Source of the DNA: Cordia subcordata
Taxonomy: Eukaryota; Streptophyta; Magnoliopsida; Boraginales; Cordiaceae
DNA length: 64,000 nt
Assembly: GCA_028554755.1 (NCBI GenBank)
Contig: JAPTOF010000002.1
Coordinates: 31,178,501 to 31,242,500 of the forward strand
Direction of reading: 5' to 3'
The position numbers and the translations under genes were made by a program. The stretch's first letter is position 1, and every line of letters begins with the position of its first letter. The notes beneath the pieces are model-generated. The model was not told the origin of the DNA. It did not search any database and saw only the letters and a program-made list of their open reading frames with translations. Shown here piece after piece: positions 36,283 through 46,721 of this stretch.

Positions 36283-37195
36283 TGGTTTTTATTTCCTATG
36301 TCTGAAGAGAAATCACGACTTTTTCATTCGTATGGCAGTATGGAATGAGATCCAGTGTAAACCTCAAAGCATTCTCAGTTTCTCTAGCGCCATCAATCTA
36401 ATGCCCTTTCAATCGTATCAAAGGCCGGCTTTAACATAACTGAGGCCAACAGTGTGATGTTCAGAAGGAAAAAGCTTCAGCACGGGGATGTAATTATTGC
36501 TTCAAGATGTCACTAAAACAGAAATCTCTGCAAGAAGAAAAATAGAAACAGCAAAGTGATAAATACATAATGTACTTCATCATAGATGTCACATGATGGT
36601 CTGAGTTGTAATCAAGCATGTAAATACAAAAGGTTATGTACTGAGAGCAATTGAAGCTTGCAGCCATTGGTTTTCATTAATCATTTGCTTGGACCATTAA
36701 ACATATGCCATTATCAAGATGACTATTTGCCTTTGTTTCGTTTTCTGCCACGAACCATAATGGTACTTATGAAGCTACAATTTATTCATCTGGTCTCTGT
36801 CCCTTCCTTGATCGTGTGCTTTGTCCATTTCTTTAACAGGTGACTGCATATTTAAAAGACCTGAGAAATCAATTTTGTCCTTGTTTTTGTGTGTACGTGC
36901 GTTTGCGTGTACGCGTCACATGTGATTAATATTTAGCAGGTTCAGACTACTTTTGGCTGATCTACACACACAAAAATGTAATCTGTCATTTGCGTGTTTT
37001 AAGTTAGAATATCAGAGTAATGTTAATAGCCGTTACATGATAATGGCATTGTCCTGGAAGCAATGAAATTTCTGCCATAAAATCATCTCAAGAATTTAAC
37101 TTTGTCAGCCGTCTCTTCGTGGAGAAAATGCAGAGGATGGACAGTGAGATATAACCTTCAGTATACCCTTATCAAATTGGATGAATAATTTACTC
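36283..37195. other. MAPKKK 3' flank, no other gene
   Basis: The first few hundred bases are probably kinase 3' UTR. No recognisable coding sequence on either strand. Confidence 0.45.
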
Positions 37196-37606
37196 TTTTT
37201 TTTTTTTTTTTTTTTGAACAAGTGGAAACACAATCATATTATCTCAAGCTGAAGAACCCAAAGGGTAACCCAAAACATTCAAGCTCCTTGCTCTTTATGA
37301 TTCTCTTCCGCTTCAACAAGTGCTCTGTGATTTCGGGTAATATCAAGAAAGAGCAGCAAGAGTCTATACTAGTAGTACAAAGATATTTTACATGATGTTG
37401 AGAGTTTACAATCAATACTACACCAGGGAAAGCAGTCCTATCCAAGAACAATTGTTATTCCCCTCCATGATATCATAACAAGTTATTAGTCTGAGCAAGG
37501 ATTTAGTACAAGTCCATTGAAAAGCACCAATCCAAAACTCTCTTCCCTTGTCATGAACAGGAATGGATGATCAGCTACAAATACTTCGTGGGCGGTGTAT
37601 GGCTTG
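37196..37606 (-). pseudogene. Serpin C-terminal relic with poly(A) end (likely retrocopy)
   Basis: On the minus strand 37606-37486 reads [19 protein letters not shown], then VLFNGLVLNPCSD and a TAA stop (37488-37486). This is the conserved serpin C-terminus; the intact gene at 2680 has [18 protein letters not shown] and [11 protein letters not shown]. The reactive-centre loop and everything N-terminal are absent upstream, so it cannot be a functional inhibitor. Downstream of the stop the minus strand continues for about 270 bp and ends in a 20-base poly(A) (37215-37196, T on the plus strand). That fits a 5'-truncated reverse-transcribed serpin mRNA. A TGCAG precedes the homology, so a stray terminal exon is the alternative. 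No clear target-site duplication was found. Confidence 0.65.
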
Positions 37607-38129
37607 CTGCAGGAAAAGAATGAAAAGTAAGCTGAGAAGTTACTTCTTCTCGTAACTTGTTGCAGGAAGCTCTAATCTGATTGTTTGTAGTAAAATGGTC
37701 ATAACTCTTTATAGGAATATTATTTTTTAGCACCATTTTTTTTTTCCTGGAACCTAAACTTCTGTGGCTTTCCAGTGGTATGGCTTGGAGTTCACTGGCG
37801 ATATTTTGTCGAGTTCATCTTGTAATATGTTGGTTTCATTTTAGCTCCAATTGCACAAAAATTTTGGGTCTATTCTGGTGTTGTACGTGCATATCATATC
37901 AGAAACAAATTTTTTACCTTTTTCTCGAAGGGTCACATTGTATATCATATTTAAAATTCTTTTATTTAGGATTATTTCAGGAGGAAAATAAGTAGATTGA
38001 AATGTATTAAATTCTAAAGTTTATCACCTTTTATTATAAGAGCAAATTTTAGACATTTAGGTGGCCATAACCATAGTTTTGTTAAGTCTAATTCACAAAT
38101 TCATAGAGAAATTTGTTTTTTCAGATTTC

Positions 38130-38263
38130 TCGAAAGTTTGGGCCTAGTTCAGGTTGTGTCTTTGTTTGTTTGTTCACTGTCCAGCCTTGTTTGGCTTGGT
38201 TCTAGTTGTATTTCTTCTGTTAATTTATGAAATTTCTCTTTCCGACCAAAAAAAAAAAAAAAA
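38130..38263 (+). mobile_element. Probable non-LTR retroposon 3' tail
   Basis: TGTTTGGCTTGGTTCTAGTT, then TTAATTTATGAAATTTCTCT TTCCGACC (split here for length) and a 15-A run, resembles the 3' end of a plant LINE or derived retroposon. No coding part is visible upstream, so only the tail is called. Confidence 0.4.
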
Positions 38264-39249
38264 GAATTGTCGAAAGTTGGAGGGGCACTCTTCTCTCCTT
38301 ATTCTCCGTTTTTTTAGATGAAATGTATGATGAATCATCAAATTTGATTTTTTAAAATCCCAATTATTTATTATTTATTGTAAGTGCCTTCTTTAAAAAT
38401 AAAATTTGAAAGCGGTAGTAAAGATTTTCAAAGACAAAATCTGATGACTTACACCATACCGCATCTAAAAGATGAGAAGACCCTTTCCCTTTCTCTTCAC
38501 CAGCCCATGTATCGACCATGCAATGTACAAGAGTTTTCTTTCTGCTGTCTAAAATTTCATACTCCCATATTGATTAAGAATGTCAGATACATCATTATAT
38601 CAAACATGACACACTCTTTTGAATTCCTCTGTCCGTCTTGTCACTATCATACTCATTAACATTTCTACTCAATATCTCTCAATGTCTCTCTGTCAAAGTC
38701 ATGATTTATCACTTCATATCATTAATCATGATTGTTAACATGAGAATGAATATGACAAGTATTTAAAGATTCTTCATACCTTTTGAGGTAAGATACTTTC
38801 AATGACTAATTGGACAGAAAGAAAAGGATGAATCCAATTTAATGTTTTTCTTTTCCATTAGTTTGTCTCAAGAATGTGGATTCACTTCATGCTAATTTCT
38901 TTTCCCATTAGATGTGATCATAATTCCTCTCCTGACAGCATGAAGTTGCCATCTCATGGATCATAGTGAGATGCAAATGAAAAATAGCAAGCATCATTTT
39001 TCTTGGATGGGCCCTAGATAAAGTATCAGGTTAGTTATTAAATCATAATCAATTTTAAAGCTTATGTAATTATAATTCCATATCATGTGGGAGTTTTATG
39101 ACTAACTTCATATGTTAGTACTCATAATTTGTTTGGATATATATTTTGTTGTCTTATTTTTCTTATTCAATTTCATATGCGTACGCTAAAATAAATATAA
39201 TACTTTGCCAAAAACTACTTATAGTTAGAGTTTTTGGTGTATATAAATA

Positions 39250-39274
39250 TGTATGTATGTATGTATGTATGTAT
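39250..39274. repeat. (GTAT)n microsatellite
   Basis: Six tandem GTAT units. Confidence 0.9.
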
Positions 39275-40234
39275 ACTGAAAGAGTTTCACTTTGAGCATT
39301 GAATGTTAACAAATTTTGTAATTAAAAAATATAAGCATCAATTTTGAAAATTTTTGATTATCCACTTTTAAATTTGAACTATATATAATTTGACAAATTA
39401 ATAGATACGTGTTATTTAAACTATACTAGTTCTATAGAAAACTTTGATCTTTAATAATATATGTATATATGTATATGTATATATATATAATAAAATTATT
39501 TTTTATGTATAGATACTAAGTTAAAAAGAAAATAGTTTTCATTATTATTAATTTTTTGTCATTCTTGTCTTTTGAAAATAAATATCAATTCCACTTTTTA
39601 GGATTTCTTGCCAAGCAACACATGCATATTAGTAAATGACTACTAATAGATTATTTATCAATTAATAGATTAAAAATATTAGTTTTAAATAGTAAAAATT
39701 ATTCATTTTTAAACTTAAACTACAAATTATTTAGTAATTATTAGATAAATTCTATTCATACTCTTTTATTTATATTTGTTATGAAAAAATTTTGGTCTCT
39801 ATTCAAAATTAAATGTTGAGATTCAATATGTTTTACATTTGCAATAGAAACATACATGTACCTTGGGAGATAAAAACAAATAAATTTTTTTTTTTTTGTA
39901 AAATTAGACATATATAACTTTCTATGTATATTTATTATAGAACATTTATGAATATATATTATACTATTTTAGCTATTATCTTTAATGTAAAAATTAATTA
40001 ATATTTATTATATGATACTATACTTAAGTCTCGTTTTTACTTTACATTTGGATGAATCTGATCCTTCTTTTACTTTTGTAATTCTTATATAAAATTCTAT
40101 AATGGAGAGTTTGTCCAATTTCAAATCAGTTTGTCCAATAGTTAGTTTTTATTAATCAGTTATATTTAGCACATAATAAAAGTTCTTTTATGTTTTTCAA
40201 ACAAAATAATAGAAAAAAGTACAATAAAAAGAAA

Positions 40235-40235
<1 letters not shown>

Positions 40236-40274
<39 letters not shown>

Positions 40275-40323
40275 GTAGTAGTAATAATAATAATAATATA
40301 ATAATAATAATAACAACAACAAC
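40236..40323. repeat. (TAA)n microsatellite, imperfect
   Basis: About 88 bp of TAA/TAG/CAA triplets. Long poly-Leu and poly-Asn frames across it are artefacts of the repeat. Confidence 0.92.
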
Positions 40324-40460
40324 TTGTCCTTCATTGTGTCTACATCTAATATTGTTGCCATGGATCTCTACATTGCTGCTCACTTGGATAATTTGGGGGA
40401 AATAAAAAAAAAGAAAAATCATAAAAAAATTCTAAATAATAATAACAATAACAACAACAA

Positions 40461-40622
40461 TTGCTTCTCGAGACAAGTAAGATAGATAACATTGTACACA
40501 TTTGCTTCTCAAGACAAGTAAGATAAATAACATTGTATTCCCCTTGATCTTGCACAGGCTTATCAAGATAAGTAAGATAGATAACATTGTACTCCCCTCT
40601 ATCTTACACTGCACAGGCTTAT
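40461..40622. repeat. Short tandem repeat around AAGTAAGATAGATAACATTG
   Basis: The core (C)AAGTAAGATA(G/A)ATAACATTGTA occurs three times (about 40474, 40514 and 40568), preceded by TTGCTTCTC(G/A)AGA or GGCTTATCAAGAT. Unit spacing changes from 40 to 54 bp because the later unit is extended by CCCCTTGATCTTGCACA. Confidence 0.8.
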
Positions 40623-42111
40623 CTCTAACCATGTTTGGAGCACACACTATAATATTCTGTAAGAAAAACAACAAAAGCTTGAAGTAAGAATTCGGTAATG
40701 ACAACGAAATAGGGTAGGATGCCAAATATGGCATCCGGCTCCAACTTCCCTAGCACTGAACAAATCATTTGAATGATAGAGACGACAAGTGCGACAAATG
40801 GAAAAGTATTGAAGACATCCAACCATGCATATTTACGTTGGACTGTATATATACGACATATGTTTTTATATATAATAAATCAAATTACAGATTTGAAAAT
40901 GCTTCACCATATAAAAAGTCAATAATTTTAATGTGTAATTGGCATTCAAGGCATTCCACCTATTTGAACTATTTTTGTTTTTCTATTCTAATGAGTTATG
41001 TCAATTTTAAAATAGTGTCTCTAACAAATGCAACAACTAGATAGATATTTTCAAGAATGAAATATGAGCAATGCTATTTTGGAGATTTTACCATGGCTTG
41101 TTGACAAGACTCCCTTACTAAGGATGCTATATGCATATTAGTATGAGTGCAACACTAGTAACCATGGTATATGGGTTCACTTTGTAAACTATAACTCATA
41201 ACTGATTGGTGGGATCAATTACTGCACACCAAATCAGTGTTGTTTAATAACCCATTGAAAAAATTACTATGATACAATTTTAAATTTTGTGTAGGGCAAA
41301 GGTTAAAGAACATCACTTATTTGTTTAAAGCTGATATTCATTATATAAAACCTAGGTTTATGATCGAATCCATCCAACAACATGATGGTCACGGTGATGT
41401 CATAGTCCAAGCCTCAAAATTGATGTTACATTGAGCAATCTTGTTCTCAAAGTGCAAGAAAGGATTCATCAACGAGGAAAATCACGATTAAAGAGCAAAG
41501 AAGAGTAAGAAAGGGATAAATCAACAACTTGTGAGAGAGAGAAAATAATTAAAGAGGAAAGAAAAATTAAGTAAAATAGAAAAGGGAAAAGAAAACAAGA
41601 GAGAGAAAAATAAGTAAAGGAAAGAAATAAATAAAATGAATTATCTAGTTGGTATGTCAATTCAATATGTCACTTAAGAAGTGATAAAAAGGTGATGAAA
41701 TAAGGGAGCATTACTCTTTTTCATTAACCAAAAACAATAAGGAGGCATTTGGTTCACGGAATCTTATAGGATTTCAGAGAATGTAAGGTGAGGAATATTA
41801 GATTTTCATATTTAGTTTACAAAATAAAAAAGGTATTCCTAAAAATGTGATATTCCCAACAATCCAATATTCCCACGAATTAGCCAATTTTCGTTCCATG
41901 TCAAGGGGTGGGAATCTTACATTCCCAAGTTGTGGGAGTATGTGGAGTAAAAATAAAAGATCAAAAAGCCATATTTAATATGCTCTCATGAAACATGAAA
42001 AATTGACAATAATAAAAAATAATAAAATAAAAAATTAATTATGTAAGAATAATATAGATAAAAATAATTCTAAATTAATTAATGATGAAATAAATTAAAA
42101 TGAATAATTAA

Positions 42112-43242
42112 TTATAATAAATAATGAGTGTTGAGGTTACGAATAACAATAAAACTTGTTTTGATACAGACACCATCCTTACAAATATAAGCATTAGAAA
42201 GACGATACCTGATTTTCAAACTTGATCCATTTGCAGCAGACATTTTTTCAGAAGATTTATCAAAATATTTTGTTGGAATTAAACCTTCTTGAATACAGTT
42301 GAGATCTGCACCTGAATCAATTAATGCAATAAAGGTAAAAGACACATGATTATTAATAACAAGAGTAATAAACATGCGCCATTTTTGAAAGGTGATTTGA
42401 GAAGAAATTCTGAAAACATTTTTGTTTTGATCTTCATCTTCAGTTTGCTTGAGAGGAACCAAGTTGGAAAAGGAAGACGAAGGTTGTGAGGCAAGGGAAG
42501 ATTTGATTTGACTCACCTCAGACTTGAGTTCTGAAATTTCTTTTTTGAGTGAATTGATTTCTTGTTGGAGATCCTGGATGGAAGGTTGAGGAAGGGGAGT
42601 CTTGCCATGCTGCTTCTTCAAAATCCTTTGAAGATCGTATGGTTCTGTTGGTTCCGCGAGTTGAGTTGTTGGCTGTGCTTCCACCTTGTCGTCCTGAGAA
42701 AGCAGATCCTTGATCGCTTGAAGATATTCCAATTGTTTTTGGGGAGAATCCAGATGAGTAGCGAATTGGATAAGCTGATCAGAAAGAGAAGAGGAGGAGG
42801 TGATAACGTTGAGCTTGAGTTTTGGCTTACTGCAAGAGTCGCACATGCAGTTTTTTGAAAGGATTGGACAAGAAGAAGAGGAGGAAGATGAGTCATCGGA
42901 GGAGTCATCGTTGACTTCATCGAGTTGAAATTCTTCTTCTGAGGATGATGACGAAACGTTGAGAATGTTGAGAAGCTGTTGTTGAACTTCTTCATCCATC
43001 TGAAGTTCGTTCAGCTTGGACTTGAACTTGCACTGGTTTGCAAAGTGTCCGGGTTTTCCACACTTGTAACAAACCGGATTCTTCTTTGAAGAAGGTTTGG
43101 TGATCTTGTGGGATTTTTGGTAATACTTGGATTTTGAAGGTTGGAATTTCTTGTGTTTTCGGTACTTTGGGAAAGACTTGAAGGTAACTTGTTTTGGAAA
43201 AGACTTGTGCTTCTTGGAAGGAGGTTGGGATTTGCGAAGAGG
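42112..43242 (-). pseudogene. Caulimovirid zinc knuckle and aspartic protease region
   Basis: Directly after the TAA the frame reads a Lys/Ser-rich segment and then a CCHC zinc knuckle, CYKCGKPGHFANQC (around 43068-43027). A Ser/Asp/Glu-rich acidic stretch follows, then a coiled coil (LQQEINSLKKEISELKSEV) and a retropepsin core whose catalytic triad residues read IDSGAD (around 42317-42300). The frame stops at 42112, soon after the protease core. The expected reverse transcriptase does not follow, so the relic is truncated here. Confidence 0.7.
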
Positions 43243-44835
43243 TTAGTAGCCGAATTGTTCGCAGAAATTACCTAGCTCTTTCCTTGTTGAGAGTTTCTGC
43301 CGATCCATTTGATTTTTGATCCGGAGGTCGGTACAAAGTTCCAAACCTGTTTGATTGATGGATGCGATGAGTTGGCCATATGAAAGGTGATCATAAGGAA
43401 TATAACCACCATTTTGATTGCAGATTTTGGTGCGAACCTTTTCTGCAAAGAGTGGAGGAAGTCCGAAAAGAAATTTTTCTTTCCAGAAGGAATGTTGACA
43501 GTCAGATCTGAGCATAACCCTGGTGAGGAAGGTATCTTTGTACCAACGAAAATCCCTAAGGGTTTTGCACCTAAGATTGGAAAGAGTTTCAAGACTCTTT
43601 TCCTGGAGTGATTCAGATCCGCCAATGAAATGGATTGCGATTGTTGCAAAGAGAGTGTTGGTAGCATCAGAGATCATCTGGCCTTGAGAGTTGAGGATTG
43701 CGTTACCAGCTTGATCTTTTTGAACCGCGTTGTAGATTCCTTGGCGTTGTTCTTCAGTGAGATAGTTTTCCCACCAGCCTTTGAGAATGCCTGTGAATCC
43801 ACCTACGATGAGTTTTGCCACATGTTGATCCGTTTTGTTGTGAATTTTGAAGACGTTGGATGCCATGGTCATTTCTTGAAGAAGATTGAGCACCTCATAC
43901 TCACTTCTGCCGTTGATATTCCATTCGTAAAGGACGCCATCTGAATAGGATTTTTGGACAAATCCTTCGCGTTCTTCGAAACCTATATCAACCGGAGATG
44001 ACCTAGGATAATGGTTTTGAACAGGATAATAACGAGGTTTGTTGACAATTGCTTGAACTTGGGGAAGGGGTTCTTGTTGAGCAAATTGTTCTTCCATTGT
44101 AGAGATTGATGAATCAGAATTGGTTGTTGATTCTTGATCTGGATCCTGATGGATAACTGCAATAGATCTGTGTTGAGGAGGAGGAGGAGTCTCTGGAGAC
44201 TTGTTTGCCATCTCAGAGATGAATCTTGGAACTTGAGAAGAAGGAGGAGGATGTGTCATTGGTGGTCGAATGACTGATTTGGAAGCCACCACTTGCGAAG
44301 AGGGAGTTTCTGGAACTACCTTTTCTTTACCTTTGAGGGAAAGAGACTGCAACATCTCTATCTGTTGTTCTACTTTCCTAAGAAGGTCAGCGTTGGGATT
44401 TTCCTTGAGCTTAACTTCTGGGGGAAGAGAAGAGGATTTGATAATTGGAGGAGGGAGAGTTGAAGAAGAAGTCCTTGTGGGAATTGGATCTTTGGACACA
44501 AGAGCTTCAATTTTGTCAAGTTGGGAACCAATAGAGTCAAGGTATTGATTGGTGAAATTATTTTGTTCAATTATCTTATTAGTCTCCTTAATTGTTGTTT
44601 CCTTTCCTAAATCTGGAGAGGTTGAAGGTCCTTTGATGGGAGACGCTGGGATTGAAAAGTTTTGAAAAGACAATTGGATATTTTGAAAGGGAGGTCTTTT
44701 GGAATCAATCGTGGTTTTTTGATCTGCAAGTAACCACGGTTTTGTTGATGAAGAAATCATTTGGAGATGGGTTGAAAATGGATACTCAATTTCTTGAGCT
44801 TCTGCATACATTTCAAACCACTGAAAGAAAAACAT
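43243..44835 (-). pseudogene. Caulimovirid coat/gag region
   Basis: About 530 codons. The first half is Pro/Ser/Gln-rich and disordered. The second half has a gag/coat-like helical core, with GGFTGILKGWWENYLTEEQ and FLFGLPPLFAEKVRTK, which are motifs of retroelement and caulimovirid coat proteins. It ends at a TAA, after which the same frame continues into a basic region and zinc knuckle. That suggests the stop is a later mutation within one polyprotein. Confidence 0.65.
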
Positions 44836-44850
44836 GTTGATTTTGTTTTG

Positions 44851-46122
44851 TCATAGAAAATGAAACCATTCTTCATGGATTTCATCCTTTTGGGAACGAG
44901 AAAAATGCTGAAGAAACCAATTTCTTTTTTCTTCATTTTGAAAAGAGTTGAAATCTTTTTTGAGAAAAGAGACATCAATTTTGAACTCAATGTTGACCAT
45001 GAAAAGGTTTTTTGTTGAGGATGACGAAGGGTTAATTTGAAAAGAGGGTCCAACCATATCACTAGCCGTTGGTGACATGTTTGGTTGTTGAACATAAACA
45101 TTTTGAGGAATTGGTACAGTTTCCACTGTGCCAAGGGGAATATTGGACTTGGAGCGCGCATGATTGAAAGGACAATCAGGAGCATGTTGAAATGGATATT
45201 CAGGTTCAGATGGAATACGGGAGGAAGTAGATCTCCTAACCGATTCAAAGTCAGAAGTACTAAACCTGAGTCGATCTTGACTGTTGAACTTGATCTCGAC
45301 GGTACCATCCTGATGTTGTTCGATTGAGGAAAGATCGTCATGTTGTTGAGCAACCATTAATGGGGGAGTTGAAATCGTCCATTCTGAAGGGATCTCGATT
45401 TCATTCCGCTTGATGGCTTTGGGAACAAAGGTCAATCCTTTGTTATTATCAAAGGTTGTTTGCAAAAGAAGGGTTTCTCCTTTGTTGTCGGTCTTTAAAG
45501 CTTTCGGGTTCAAAACGGTTTTCATGACTTTGTAATGAACACGATAGATTACTACTAAAGACACAATGTTAGGATCCATGTTGAAACCACTTGTTTTCAT
45601 GTCCAAGGTTAAAACTTTTGGGGTTCCTGGACAATGAAGAGAAACAGAAAAATTTGGATAACAATTGAAAAATACTGGGCCTTTAGAAAGACTTGTTGCA
45701 ACTGTGCCTAACAAAGAATCAGCATATTGTTGGTGACGTGCATCACGAAGACATAATAAAACTGAAGTGTTGACACCATCTCTGGTTAAAGGTTTAACCG
45801 CTACCGTGACCAAACCTATATGCAGAAAATTATATTTTTGTGCATGTTTTTGAATGGCCTTTGATGATAAAAGTTGAAGGGATTGAACAGGCTCACTTAC
45901 ACTCATGGTCTGTTCTACGGTGTTGATTTGATAACTTGTTGTAAAATCAAAAGTATGAGTTTTGTAAACTTGAGAGACTGGAACCTCAGGCAAAGTCCAA
46001 TCAGAAAGATGTTGATTGATTTCAGAAAATCTTTCTTTTTGTTTGTTAATGATACTGCATGAATTAATGTTGGATGCAGATGCAAAGTGCTTACTTGAAT
46101 TACTTCTCCAAAATCTATCCAT
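44851..46122 (-). pseudogene. Caulimovirid movement-protein region
   Basis: About 423 codons from ATG to TGA. The central part resembles the 30K-superfamily movement protein of caulimovirids, which in the living virus guides spread through plasmodesmata. Recognisable segments are FLHIGLVTVAVKPLTRDG, a Cys-Leu-Arg-Asp stretch and a GPVFFNCYPNFSVSL-like core. The C-terminal 150 residues are low-complexity. The terminating TGA lies in the same frame as the following coat region, only six codons upstream of its first Met. Confidence 0.7.
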
Positions 46123-46300
46123 ACCAATGCTTATGAATGTTGGTGACACTGCTACGGCGAACGATATTACATTGCCCTAAACGCCTTCTCTCGGCTCACC
46201 GAGTCTTACACCACGCCGCTATATGTAGTCGGGACACTATACACTCACTCAAACTAGTAAGAACAGAAGTTGAATTGGTAATACAAACAAGAGAATCTTT

Positions 46301-46313
46301 GGCTCTGATACCA
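46301..46313 (-). other. tRNA-Met primer-binding sequence of the caulimovirid relic
   Basis: The minus strand reads TGGTATCAGAGCC. It sits about 180 bp upstream of the movement-protein ATG and near the outer edge of the viral sequence, where the numbering origin of the circular viral genome would be. Confidence 0.7.
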
Positions 46314-46721
46314 ACTACAACCCAGGACAGAGTTATTAACAAAGAATGTTGCGGAAAACGTAGGATTAATAAATTAAAAATTATAACAACAAAATTAATT
46401 AATAGTTAATTAAAAATAATGAAATAAGTTAATTTTATATTTTTCTTATAATATTTTTTTAGCCCAAAATTTCAAAGAATGCTATATTTAAACCAAATAT
46501 AACAGGTCAACATTTTTAAAAATATTCTAAAATATCTTTAGAAATGCTTTTAACATACCAAACAGTTTTCAAATCGTTCTCGAAATTTACATTCCCAAGA
46601 ATCTAATTCCGTAGAATATGATTTTGAGAATGAATTTTCATTCTTCAAACCAAACGTCACCTAATAAACGGTAGAAGAAAAAATTTGTTATTTTTCGGCC
46701 CAAAAATTGCAGCTTTTTAAA

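Larger units (their letters stand above)
38264..41740. other. AT-rich intergenic DNA, no gene recognised
   Basis: 3.5 kb of AT-rich sequence with many short stops in all frames. Contains microsatellites and a local tandem repeat listed separately. No gene, tRNA or large element was recognised. Confidence 0.5.
42112..46313 (-). pseudogene. Endogenous caulimovirid (pararetrovirus) relic, partial
   Basis: On the minus strand, in viral order: a tRNA-Met primer sequence TGGTATCAGAGCC (46313-46301), which marks genome position 1 in Caulimoviridae; a leader; a movement-protein region; a coat/gag region; a zinc knuckle; and a retropepsin. From the ATG at 46122 to 42112 the reading frame is the same throughout, interrupted only by TGA (44853-44851) and TAA (43245-43243). 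A single MP-CP-PR polyprotein frame is the arrangement of petuvirus- or florendovirus-like members, but the genus is not resolved. Reverse transcriptase and RNase H are absent, so it cannot replicate. An LTR retrotransposon was considered, but no LTRs were found and a 30K-type movement protein is a viral trait. Each part is listed separately. Confidence 0.75.
41741..46661. mobile_element. Tourist-like element (TAA duplication) containing the caulimovirid relic
   Basis: The left end is GGAGGCATTTGGTTCACGGA; the right end reads GGTGACGTTTGGTTTGAAGA on the complementary strand. TAA flanks both sides (41738-41740 and 46662-46664). Ends of this kind with a 3-bp TAA/TTA duplication and internal 'CATTCCCAA' blocks are typical of PIF/Harbinger Tourist elements. 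The left arm (to about 42110) and right arm (from about 46345) together make a roughly 0.7-kb MITE. The viral sequence lies between them, so it most likely integrated into a pre-existing MITE. Confidence 0.65.

Noticed and set aside
40156..40422. Open frames rich in poly-Leu and poly-Asn
   Set aside because: Produced by the (TAA)n microsatellite.
44757..45353. 198-codon minus-strand frame overlapping the viral movement-protein and coat junction
   Set aside because: A shadow frame: no motif, and it overlaps the two frames with recognisable domains.
46301..46313. Reading the viral relic as an LTR retrotransposon because of the tRNA-Met primer site
   Set aside because: No LTR pair could be found around it and it encodes a movement-protein domain; Caulimoviridae use the same primer.
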